A stretch of 64,000 nt of DNA from Gammaproteobacteria bacterium UBA2965 (GTDB lineage: Bacteria > Pseudomonadota > Gammaproteobacteria > Pseudomonadales > Azotimanducaceae). Made by a program: the position numbers and the translations under genes. The DNA lies in contig DEBD01000001.1 in assembly GCA_002348385.1 (NCBI GenBank), forward strand, positions 1-64,000, in the 5' to 3' direction. Below the pieces are notes generated by a model. It ran no database searches. It saw nothing but the letters and a program-made list of their open reading frames with translations, and had not been told where the DNA came from. Position 1 is the first letter of the stretch, and every line of letters starts with the position of its first letter. Positions 19,357 through 33,420 of this stretch are shown piece by piece.

Positions 19357-20105
19357 GCGGGGTTGCTCCTCACCAACTGCTGGACCCAACTGGTACCGGA
19401 TTCCCGCCGCAGAATCTCCACCCGCAGGCGGCCCAGCAGGTTGGCGGCGAACAGGCAGTATACGCCCACCACATTGAGCGCCAGCGGCAGCCACATTTCC
19501 GGCGGCATGCTGGGAGGCTCAGTGAGGGTAAAGGTAGCGGGCTGGTGCAACGTAAGCCACCAATCCACCGAATACTTGATGATGGGAATATTGATCATTC
19601 CCACCACCGCAAGGACGGCGCAGGCCCTGGATGCGGTCTCTTCCCGAGGTATCGCCTGACGCAGGGCATACAGGCCTATATATAGAAACAGCAGCACCAG
19701 CATGGAGGTAGTGCGCGCGTCCCATACCCACCAGGCGCCCCAGGTGGGCTTACCCCACACGGCTCCGGTGAACAGCGCCAATGCGGTCATGGACATGCCA
19801 AACGGAACGATGCAGGCCAGCGCCATGTCCGCCAGCTTCATACGCCACACCAGCAGGATCAGCCCGGCCGCTCCCATGACCATGTAAGCGGACTGCGCAA
19901 CGATAGCAGTGGGCACATGCACGTAGATGATGCGGAAGCTGTTGCCCTGCTGATAGTCCGGCGGCGCAAATCCAAGACCCCACACGCAGCCCACCAGCAG
20001 CAACGCGGCGGCCAGCAGCCCGAATGCCACGGCCCAGGGGCCGCTGATGGCATAGAACCAGCGCGGCGACCCCAGCCGGTGCCAGAATTCCTTCAATACG
20101 CCCAT
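19353..20105 (-). CDS. ccmC: Haem exporter protein CcmC
   Basis: Polytopic membrane protein that loads haem onto CcmE. 250 residues, about six membrane segments, with the Trp-rich haem motif WGAWWVWDARTTSML near the middle and conserved external histidines in YVHVPTA and HQPA. ATG start at 20105, 49 bases after ccmB stops; this is the only notable gap inside the operon. Four-base overlap with ccmD. Confidence 0.97.
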   Translation of the reverse strand: MGVLKEFWHRLGSPRWFYAISGPWAVAFGLLAAALLLVGCVWGLGFAPPDYQQGNSFRIIYVHVPTAIVAQSAYMVMGAAGLILLVWRMKLADMALACIVPFGMSMTALALFTGAVWGKPTWGAWWVWDARTTSMLVLLFLYIGLYALRQAIPREETASRACAVLAVVGMINIPIIKYSVDWWLTLHQPATFTLTEPPSMPPEMWLPLALNVVGVYCLFAANLLGRLRVEILRRESGTSWVQQLVRSNPA

Positions 20106-20154
20106 CAGATACCCAACAGCTTCCTCATGCCAGTCAACGCACGCCTGTTTGCCA

Positions 20155-20820
20155 TTACTCTTCCACGCTGATCTTCAGCGCGGCCAGCACGGCAAACGGC
20201 GACACCGTGAAGGCCAACATGGTAATCGCCAGCAGCCAATAAATCTGCGCGGCCACGTCTACGCCCGCCATATACTCTGACACCGCGCCCACGCCAAAGA
20301 TCAATATCGGCACGTATAGCGGCAGCACCAACAGGCCGAGCAGTACCCCACCCCTCTTGAGCCCCACGGTCAGCGCGGCACCCACGGCTCCCAGCAAACT
20401 GAGCGCGGGCGAACCCACCAGCAGGGTGAGCATCATGATGGGTATCGCGCTGGCGGGAAGATACAAGATCAGCCCTGCCAGCGGTACGAGTACCGTCATT
20501 GCCAGCCCGCTGAAGCACCACTGCGCCGCAATCTTCGCCAGCACGGCAACGAAACCCGGCTGCGCCAGCAACAGCAGTTGCTCCAGCGTGCCGTCGTCGA
20601 AATCGCGCCGAAACATGGACTCCAGGGACAGCATGGTGGCAAGCAGCACCAGCACCCAGATGATACCTGGCGCAAATGCGCCCAGGGTTGCCGGATCGGT
20701 GCCGGCACCCAGCGCGAACAGCGTCAGGCCCAGAAACAAGAACACCAACGGATTGACGGCGTCCGCGCTGGTACGGGCCATGACGCGCAGCTCGCGCCGG
20801 AACTGAGCGGAAAAACCCAC
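20155..20820 (-). CDS. ccmB: Haem exporter permease CcmB
   Basis: Membrane subunit of the CcmAB ABC complex. 221 residues with six membrane segments and the conserved QFRRELRVMARTSADAVNPL N-terminus and FRRDFDDGTLEQLLL loop. The start is GTG 20820, which shares one base with the TAG stop of ccmA; this gives the usual family length and N-terminus. Another long frame covering the same bases is not coding. Confidence 0.95.
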   Translation of the reverse strand: MGFSAQFRRELRVMARTSADAVNPLVFLFLGLTLFALGAGTDPATLGAFAPGIIWVLVLLATMLSLESMFRRDFDDGTLEQLLLLAQPGFVAVLAKIAAQWCFSGLAMTVLVPLAGLILYLPASAIPIMMLTLLVGSPALSLLGAVGAALTVGLKRGGVLLGLLVLPLYVPILIFGVGAVSEYMAGVDVAAQIYWLLAITMLAFTVSPFAVLAALKISVEE

Positions 20821-21398
20821 TACGCCCGCTCTCCAAGCTGGAGCTGACGAGCGCCGACAAGCTCCAGCGGTTGGTGGGTGGCGCACACAACCGCCCCGCC
20901 ACCGGAGATGTGCTCACCGATCAGCGACCGAACCAACTCCTGGCCTGCCACATCGAGGGCCGTCAATGGCTCATCGAGCAGCCACAAGGGCCGCGCGCCG
21001 ACCAGCATGCGCGCAAGGGCAACCCGGCGCTGCTGGCCCGCCGACATGCTGCCGCAGGCAACCCGCTCGTAGCCGCGCATGCCCACCCGCTCGAGCGCTG
21101 CGGCAATGTCCGAGGCATCGCCAGTAAGACCCCTGTACCACGCCAGGTTCTGCTCGGCACTCAGCACCAGGCTCAAGCCCAGCTTGTGGCCGCAATACCA
21201 GCTCTGCGATGCCTCGATGTGGCCTGTATAGTCGGCGTAGAGCCCAGCCACGCAGCGCAGCAGCGTGGATTTACCGCTGCCGTTCGCGCCCCGCACCTCC
21301 ACGCAGTCGCCCTCATGGAGCGTCAGGTCAAGTCCATCGAACAGTACGCGCTTGTCGCGGGCACAATATAGCTCGGAAATTTTCAGCAGGGTAGCGAT
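20820..21398 (-). CDS. ccmA: Haem exporter ATP-binding protein CcmA, non-standard start codon
   Basis: ATPase of the CcmAB complex. Walker A GANGSGKST, signature MSAGQQRRVALARML, Walker B LWLLDEPLTALD and the H-loop CATHQPL are all present. The first ATG/GTG/TTG in frame is GTG 21302, which would delete about 30 N-terminal residues of the family (KISELYCARDKRVLFDGLDL). Those residues are encoded upstream in the same open frame back to a TGA at about 21449, but no ATG, GTG or TTG occurs there. The best candidate is ATC 21398, six bases after a GGAG, giving about 192 residues; CTG 21389 or 21386 are alternatives. It heads the ccmABCDEFGHI operon. Confidence 0.88.
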   Translation of the reverse strand: MATLLKISELYCARDKRVLFDGLDLTLHEGDCVEVRGANGSGKSTLLRCVAGLYADYTGHIEASQSWYCGHKLGLSLVLSAEQNLAWYRGLTGDASDIAAALERVGMRGYERVACGSMSAGQQRRVALARMLVGARPLWLLDEPLTALDVAGQELVRSLIGEHISGGGAVVCATHQPLELVGARQLQLGERA

Positions 21399-21438
21399 GT
21401 AGCGCTCCGGGGGAACGTGGCTCGGCGCGGCTCGGGCT

Positions 21439-21882
21439 TCAGGCGCTCACGGCCCGATAACAGGGCTCGTAGTGCGCTCCAAATTTCATTTTGCCCTTAA
21501 CACTGAAGCTGGCCAACAAGTTTTCCAACGCGTCTATAAGATTCGGGTCGCTGTGCAGTCCAAAAGGATCGTTTTCGGCGATCATCCTGATTCCGTCATC
21601 CTTCACATTGCCGGTGACGACGGCGGAAAAAGCACGGGGCAAATTTACCGCAAGCTCATGTGAGGGTAAATCACAGTTCAAGCACAAACCGGCCACCGAC
21701 TCGTGCTTCACCTCAAACGGCAACTGGTGCACCAGCGGCACGTGCAGCAGCCAGTTGCATTAGTAGGCATCACCATCGCGTATCCGCTGGCGCCTGACTC
21801 CACGAATTCGCTTACCGATCAGGCGGGCCGCTTCCGTGGCACCGCCGACCGCAATACTAAATTTCGCGGCCGCGTCGTTCAT
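21439..21882 (-). pseudogene. Unknown gene split by an in-frame TAA
   Basis: One reading frame runs from ATG 21882 to TGA 21439, 148 codons, broken only by a TAA at 21762-21760 (codon 41). The first 40 codons include a basic stretch (RLIGKRIRGVRRQRIRDGD). The second part contains CLNCDLPSHELAVNLPRA and GIRMIAENDPFGLHSDP and looks like normal protein. I do not recognise the family. The second part alone could start at GTG 21741 and give about 100 residues. It lies just upstream of ccmA on the same strand. Either it is a recently disabled gene or a sequence error created the stop. Confidence 0.5.
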
Positions 21883-22051
21883 GGCGCCAGTCTAGCCGCT
21901 TCCCGGCTCCCAACCCAGGCCCGACAAGCCACCGCGCAATAAAGTTCGCTCCCCAGTCGGAATTTGGTAGGGTATGCGGCCGCCGCATTCCGCGCGCCCC
22001 CGTTTACGTGCGTGGCCACTGCCACGCCGACCATGGAGAGCCCCAAATACA

Positions 22052-24142
22052 ATGTCCCGCGCAAGATCAATCTGCTTCGTCGTGGCCTGCACACTAATTG
22101 GCCAGGTCAACCTGGCCGCGTCCGCCGACGAGCAGGGAAGCACCAACACTATTGAAGAAATTACCGTGATGGCCACGCGTGCCGAACGCAACCTGCAGGA
22201 CGTGCCGGCCGCCGTGAGCGTGCTGACTCAAGATCAGATCCAGCGCGGCCGTCAGCGCCTGGGGTTGGACGAATCGCTCAATCGAGTACCCGGGGTGTTC
22301 TCTCAGAATCGCTACAACTTCGCCCGCGACCTGCGTCTGGCCATTCGGGGATTCGGCGCACGGGCTAATTTCGGGATACGGGGCGTGAAGATCTACGCCG
22401 ACGGTATTCCGGCCACCATGGCCGACGGCCAAAGCGGCGTGGACGACATCGATCTGGGGTCTATCGCTCGCATGGAGGTCACCCGAGGCCCCGCTTCATC
22501 TCTTTATGGCGCCTCCTCCGGAGGGGTCATCAACCTGTTTACCGAAGATGCACCCGAGCAACCGTTCGTCGAAACCCGGGTGAGCCTTGGCGCCTACGAC
22601 CATCAGAACTACCAGCTCAAAGCAGGCGGCCGGGCGGACAAGCTGAACTACCTGTTGAGCGCCACCCATCTTTCTTATGACGGCTACCGCGACAACGCGC
22701 GCGCGGAAGCCTCACAGCTGAACAGCAAGTTTCGCTACGACTTCGATGCCACCTCCGATCTGACGGTGGTGCTCAACTTGGTGAACTCGCCAACGGCGCA
22801 GGACCCCGGCGCCGTCACTCTCAACGATCTGAGCACCGACCGGCGCCAGGCGCAGCCCAGAAACCTCAGCTCGAACTCAGGCGAAGCCCTGGACCAGCAG
22901 AAGGTGGGCTTTGTTTACAATCGATCCATAGGCAAGCGCCACTCCATCTCCGTGCGCAACTATTATTTGTGGCGCGACTTCGAAGCTTTCCTGCCCATCG
23001 GTTCCCACATTCGGTTCGTGCCCGATGACGGCGTCGTGGAGTTCGACCGCTTCTTCTGGGGCGGCGGTGTGCAGTACGCGTTCAGCGACCTGCTGTTTGG
23101 CAAGCCCAACGCGCTGATCCTGGGTGTCGACGCGGAGATCCAGGAAGACGACCGACAACGCTTCGTCAACGATGCCGGAGTACGCGGAGCACTAACATTC
23201 GACCAGCGCGAGCAGGCTGAAGCCGTGGGCGTTTTTCTGCGCAACGAGTTCAGCCCGGCAGACAATGTGACGCTGATCGTCGGCCTTCGATACGACCGCG
23301 TGGAACTGGCCGTGAGAGACAGATTCCTCGCCAACGCCGATCAGTCGGGGCGCATCGAGTTCGACGAGCTCAGCCCGACCGCGGGCGTAGTGTTGGAGCT
23401 GAACCCCAACGCCAGCGTCTATGCCACTTACGCCACGGCATTCGAAACGCCAACCTTCACCGAGCTTGCCGTGCCGGCGCGAAATCTCGACGTCAGTCTC
23501 GGCGGCTTCAACAACGTCAATGCCCAGGATGCCGAGAGTTTCGAGGTGGGTCTACGCGGCTCATTCTTCGGTCAGCGTCTGTACCTGGACATCGCCGCGT
23601 TTACCATGGAAGTCGACGACGAGATCACCAGCGTCTCCAACATCGGCAACCGCTCATTTTTCGAAAATGCCGACACGCAGCGCAACGGCGTGGAGGCTTA
23701 CGCCACCCTGGAACTGGCAGCCGGCCTGCGGCTGAGCGCGGCTTACACCTATTCCGATTTTCAGTTCGACCGTTTTGATTCCAATATAGAGTTCGACGGA
23801 AACAGCCTGCCCGGACTGCCCGACCACCAACTGTTTGCAGAGCTGGAGTACCAGCACCCCTCGGGCGTTTACGTCGTGGCCGACGTGCTACACGTGGACG
23901 AGCTGTACGGCAACAATGCCAACAGCGTTCGCAGCGATTCCTACACCGTCGCCAACCTGCGAGCCGGGGCCGCCCTGCGGTTCGGTTCCTGGCAAGTCGA
24001 GCCATTCGTGGGTGTGAACAACCTGTTCAGCGAAAGCTACATGTCGGATGTACGCATCAACGGATTCGGCGGCCGATTGTTCGAACCCGCACCCAAGCGT
24101 AACGCCTACGGCGGTATATCCGTGCGCTTCGACGTTCGCTGA
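22052..24142 (+). CDS. TonB-dependent outer-membrane receptor
   Basis: Outer-membrane active transporter, 696 residues. The start is ATG 22052, which gives a signal peptide (SICFVVACTLIGQVNLAASA). The TonB box region is IEEITVMATRAERNLQDVPAAV, followed by the plug domain (RVPGVFSQNRYNFARDLRLAIRGFG, then GSIARMEVTRGPASSLYGASSGGVIN) and a beta-barrel ending in Arg after GGISVRFDVR, close to the usual aromatic C-terminal signature. The substrate cannot be told; the plug resembles FecA/IutA-like receptors for ferric chelates. The downstream neighbour is on the other strand, so it is probably monocistronic. Confidence 0.93.
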   Translation: MSRARSICFVVACTLIGQVNLAASADEQGSTNTIEEITVMATRAERNLQDVPAAVSVLTQDQIQRGRQRLGLDESLNRVPGVFSQNRYNFARDLRLAIRGFGARANFGIRGVKIYADGIPATMADGQSGVDDIDLGSIARMEVTRGPASSLYGASSGGVINLFTEDAPEQPFVETRVSLGAYDHQNYQLKAGGRADKLNYLLSATHLSYDGYRDNARAEASQLNSKFRYDFDATSDLTVVLNLVNSPTAQDPGAVTLNDLSTDRRQAQPRNLSSNSGEALDQQKVGFVYNRSIGKRHSISVRNYYLWRDFEAFLPIGSHIRFVPDDGVVEFDRFFWGGGVQYAFSDLLFGKPNALILGVDAEIQEDDRQRFVNDAGVRGALTFDQREQAEAVGVFLRNEFSPADNVTLIVGLRYDRVELAVRDRFLANADQSGRIEFDELSPTAGVVLELNPNASVYATYATAFETPTFTELAVPARNLDVSLGGFNNVNAQDAESFEVGLRGSFFGQRLYLDIAAFTMEVDDEITSVSNIGNRSFFENADTQRNGVEAYATLELAAGLRLSAAYTYSDFQFDRFDSNIEFDGNSLPGLPDHQLFAELEYQHPSGVYVVADVLHVDELYGNNANSVRSDSYTVANLRAGAALRFGSWQVEPFVGVNNLFSESYMSDVRINGFGGRLFEPAPKRNAYGGISVRFDVR

Positions 24143-24148
24143 AAAGCT

Positions 24149-24388
24149 CTATCCGCCCCGCGAACCGGCAACCCCCTGGCTCGCCTGTATGGCGCGAACG
24201 CTCGAGTAGGTAGACACGCAGTAGGGCACCAGCACGGTGAGCACCATCTTCGCCAGCTGCTCGGCCCCAATACTGCCGGTGAGCAGCGCATCCCCATGAT
24301 TAATGGCAACCAGCACGGCACCCACCAGCGCGGCCGTTTTCAGCGCCCGCACCACCACGTCTCGTCGTCTGGCTAGCGCCCAGAACAC
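24149..24388 (-). CDS. nrtS: Small membrane protein of the NrtS (nitrate/nitrite transporter) type
   Basis: About 79 residues with two membrane segments. The pattern LKTAALVGAVLVAINHGDAL followed by KMVLTVLVPYCVSTYSSV matches my memory of the NrtS family, described as a small nitrate/nitrite transporter in cyanobacteria and found widely in marine bacteria. The reading frame starts at GTG 24388 without a clear ribosome site, and three consecutive GTG codons around 24358 are alternatives. No nitrate assimilation genes are nearby. Family resemblance is good; function in this organism is inferred. Confidence 0.65.
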   Translation of the reverse strand: MFWALARRRDVVVRALKTAALVGAVLVAINHGDALLTGSIGAEQLAKMVLTVLVPYCVSTYSSVRAIQASQGVAGSRGG

Positions 24389-24439
24389 CGGTAAGGAAGG
24401 CCCGCGGGCCCGTCGCGCACAGCGCGGACCGAGGCAACC

Positions 24440-25006
24440 TTAGAGTGGCTCACCAGGCACCTCACCACTGGTTGCCTCAGGCGCCTGCATGGACACGTCG
24501 AACCAGACGCTTGCGCTCTCGGCCGGATTCAAGGACAGCTCGTAGGTCCAGCGGATGGCGTTGAAACCATCGGCAGGCGCGACACCGGCCGAATCCATCA
24601 GCGCGAGGTCATCGGCAGCTAAAAAAGTCTCCCCGTCGCGCGAAAACTCGATCAACGTATCATCCCCCGCCGCCGTGTCTTCCAGGTAGACGGTCTCCGA
24701 GGGGATGGGACAGGTGACGATGATGCCGCCGGCCTGGACTTCCTCCACGCCGTTGTTGGTGAACGTGATGGTATAGCGCAGCCGGTCGCCGGCGAATGCC
24801 CGATCTACATCCACAAGGGTGAAGCTGGTCTCACCCGACTCGCCAACCACCAGTTCCGCTCGCTGCACGGTATATTCCAGCGCCACCTGGCCAAGAGCGG
24901 GCACCCACCAAAGCAACCACAGTATCGCGCCCCAGACCCAACGATGGGCGGCGGCGCAGCGCGGCGCACACAATGCCTGCTTCCGGGTGTTCTGAGCTGG
25001 CGTCAC
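24440..25006 (-). CDS. Secreted DUF11-like beta-sandwich protein
   Basis: About 188 residues. The start is GTG 25006: AGGAG lies seven bases upstream, and a signal peptide follows (WVWGAILWLLWWVPALGQ). The mature part has the DUF11/conserved-repeat pattern: DRLRYTITFTNNGVEEVQAG followed by a Pro-containing strand and a block ending in FNAIRWTYELSLNPAESASVWFDV. DUF11 domains are extracellular beta-sandwich repeats; here there is only one, so it is a small secreted or periplasmic protein. No function can be assigned. Confidence 0.75.
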   Translation of the reverse strand: MTPAQNTRKQALCAPRCAAAHRWVWGAILWLLWWVPALGQVALEYTVQRAELVVGESGETSFTLVDVDRAFAGDRLRYTITFTNNGVEEVQAGGIIVTCPIPSETVYLEDTAAGDDTLIEFSRDGETFLAADDLALMDSAGVAPADGFNAIRWTYELSLNPAESASVWFDVSMQAPEATSGEVPGEPL

Positions 25007-25108
25007 GACTGGTCTCCTGTGAGGTGCGATCCCATCCGGAGGGGATGGCGGGCGCAGGATAGTGGCCCGGGAACGATTTGTCTCAAGGAGCATGCCAAAT
25101 AGACAAAC

Positions 25109-25333
25109 TTACTGTCTAGTTTCAGGTTCGTCCCGGTGCCGGAGATGCACGGTCTGGTGCTGAGCGTCGAACCAGAGCTGCACCTCGCCGGCGTCGATCT
25201 GTCGTCGCACCGCCGCGCACTTCTCTTCGAGCGTGTAGGCGCGGTGGCCATAGTCCGTACCTTCTCTAAGGACATAGGACTCAATGACCCCATCAAGGGC
25301 TTCGGGCGACAGATCCGAGGGATAAATGCGCAC
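25109..25333 (-). CDS. yheU: YheU family protein
   Basis: 74 residues, GTG start. The pattern LSPEALDGVIESYVLREGTD, then a Tyr-Gly and a central YTLEEKCAAVRRQIDAGEVQLW, matches YheU (UPF0270), a small conserved gammaproteobacterial protein of unknown function. The length is as expected. It stands alone between the secreted DUF11-like gene and the divergent response regulator. Confidence 0.88.
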   Translation of the reverse strand: MRIYPSDLSPEALDGVIESYVLREGTDYGHRAYTLEEKCAAVRRQIDAGEVQLWFDAQHQTVHLRHRDEPETRQ

Positions 25334-25556
25334 GTTGCGTCGTCTCCACTGGCAAACCGCATGATACCGTCAGGGAAGTGGGTTCATTGAAATTTCGGGC
25401 GCGTTCTGACCTCCTGCGGGCGCAACTGTGCGCACGGTCGAAAGCAAGCGTGAACTGTCCCCCAGAACGAGGCATCTGCCTTGAATTTGGCGGCCTATGG
25501 TGCCTTACTTGATCCTCGACGCGTAATTTCTCGGCGTTCCAACAGGACGGGGCACC

Positions 25557-26264
25557 ATGACTGAAAAAGACCACATACTGGTAGTCGAAGACGAACCAAT
25601 TACCCGTGAGCAACTGGTTTCCTATTTCGAGGAAGAGGGCTTTCGAGTCAGCTCCTGCGCGACAGGAAACGAAGTCGCCGACGTCGTCAGCAACTCGGAC
25701 ATCATCCTGGTATTGCTGGATATCAAGCTACCTGGCAAAAATGGTTTGACCCTCACCCGGGAAATCCGGGCCGATTCCGACATCGGCATCATTCTGGTCA
25801 CCAGCAAGCAGGAGCAGATCGACCGCCTCCTGGGCCTGGAGAGTGGCGCCGACGACTACGTCACCAAACCGTTTGATCCACGCGAACTGCTGAGCCGCGC
25901 ACGCAACCTGATCCGGCGCGTGCACATCCAGCAGAAGCAGCGCAAGAAGAACCACATGCGCACTTTCGAAGGCTGGCAGCTGGATCTGAACAAGCGCGAG
26001 CTCACCTCCCCAGAGGGCGAGCAGACGACGCTGTCGGCAGGCGAGTATCAACTGCTGCTGGCGTTCATGGAGCAAGCGGGCGAGGTCATGAACCGGGACC
26101 AGCTGATGAATCGCATACGCAACCGCGAGTGGTTTCCCGATGACCGATACATCGACGTACTCGTAGGGCAGCTGCGCAAGAAGCTCGGCGAGCGCGCCGC
26201 CAACGCAAAGATCATTGCAACGATTCACGGGACCGGATATCTCTTCACCGCCGAAGTGGCCTAA
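25557..26264 (+). CDS. OmpR/PhoB-family response regulator (TorR/ArcA-like)
   Basis: 235 residues: receiver domain with acidic pocket (VVEDE at 9-13), phosphoacceptor Asp55 (LLDIKLPG), switch Thr/Ser region LVTSK and Lys104 in GADDYVTKPFDP; then a winged-helix DNA-binding domain from about residue 130 ending in IHGTGYLFTAEVA. The phrase LLGLESGADDYVTKPF and the short linker resemble TorR and ArcA. It starts at ATG 25557 after AGGACGGGG and is followed after 32 bases by the giant hybrid kinase, so the two are very likely one operon and a signalling pair. Target genes are unknown. Confidence 0.93.
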   Translation: MTEKDHILVVEDEPITREQLVSYFEEEGFRVSSCATGNEVADVVSNSDIILVLLDIKLPGKNGLTLTREIRADSDIGIILVTSKQEQIDRLLGLESGADDYVTKPFDPRELLSRARNLIRRVHIQQKQRKKNHMRTFEGWQLDLNKRELTSPEGEQTTLSAGEYQLLLAFMEQAGEVMNRDQLMNRIRNREWFPDDRYIDVLVGQLRKKLGERAANAKIIATIHGTGYLFTAEVA

Positions 26265-26296
26265 CGCTTCGGCTTAGCGAATCACCGGGGCAACGC

Positions 26297-32590
<6,294 letters not shown>

Positions 32591-33420
32591 CGTCCACCAG
32601 CAACGGTCCGGCCAGGTCTGCTCGCAGCGACTCGAAATCGAACAACACCTCATCACCGAGGTGGGAGGGCACCACGTGGCGCAGGCTTCGGGCGATGTTC
32701 TCCACCCGGCCCGGGTGCTCTTCGTCCCATTGCCTGAGCATGCCTTTGATTACCTGACGCTGCAGATTCTCCTGGGAGCCGCACAGATCGCAGGGAATGA
32801 TGGGGTAGTCGCGCACGCCCGCCCAGCGTTCCAGATCGCGCTCGCGGCAGTGGTACAGGGGTCGGATCACCAAATTGCGCCCGTCGTCGCTCTTCAATTT
32901 GGGGGGCATGCCCTTTAGCCGACCGCCGAAAAACATGTTTAGGAACAGAGTTTCCACCACATCGTCGGCGTGGTGGCCAAGGGCGATCTTGGTGGCGCCC
33001 AGCTTGGCCGCGAACGTATACAGAATGCCTCGGCGCAGTCGCGAGCACAGCGGGCAGGTGGGCTTCCCCTCCGGCGTGTGCTCTCGCACCACACTGTAGG
33101 TGTCCTCTTCAACGATGTGGAACTCCACGCCCAGCTCACTGAGGTACTCGGGCAGCACGTGCTCGGGGAATCCAGGCTGCTTCTGATCCAGGTTCACCGC
33201 CACCAGCTCGAAACTCACGGGCGCGTTGCGCTGCAGGCTGAGCAGGATGTCCAGCATGGCGTAGGAATCCTTGCCTCCCGAGACGCACACCATGACCCGG
33301 TCACCGGCCTCGATCATGGCGTAGTCGGCGATGGCACGGCCCACCTGACGGCGCAGCTTCTTGTGCAGCTTGTTGGCCTCAAAACGGGCCTTGCGATCAT
33401 CTACACTTCGTTCGGGCATG

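Noticed and set aside
20105..20917. 270-codon frame overlapping ccmB
   Set aside because: Shifted frame; the CcmB frame gives correct length, helices and start position.
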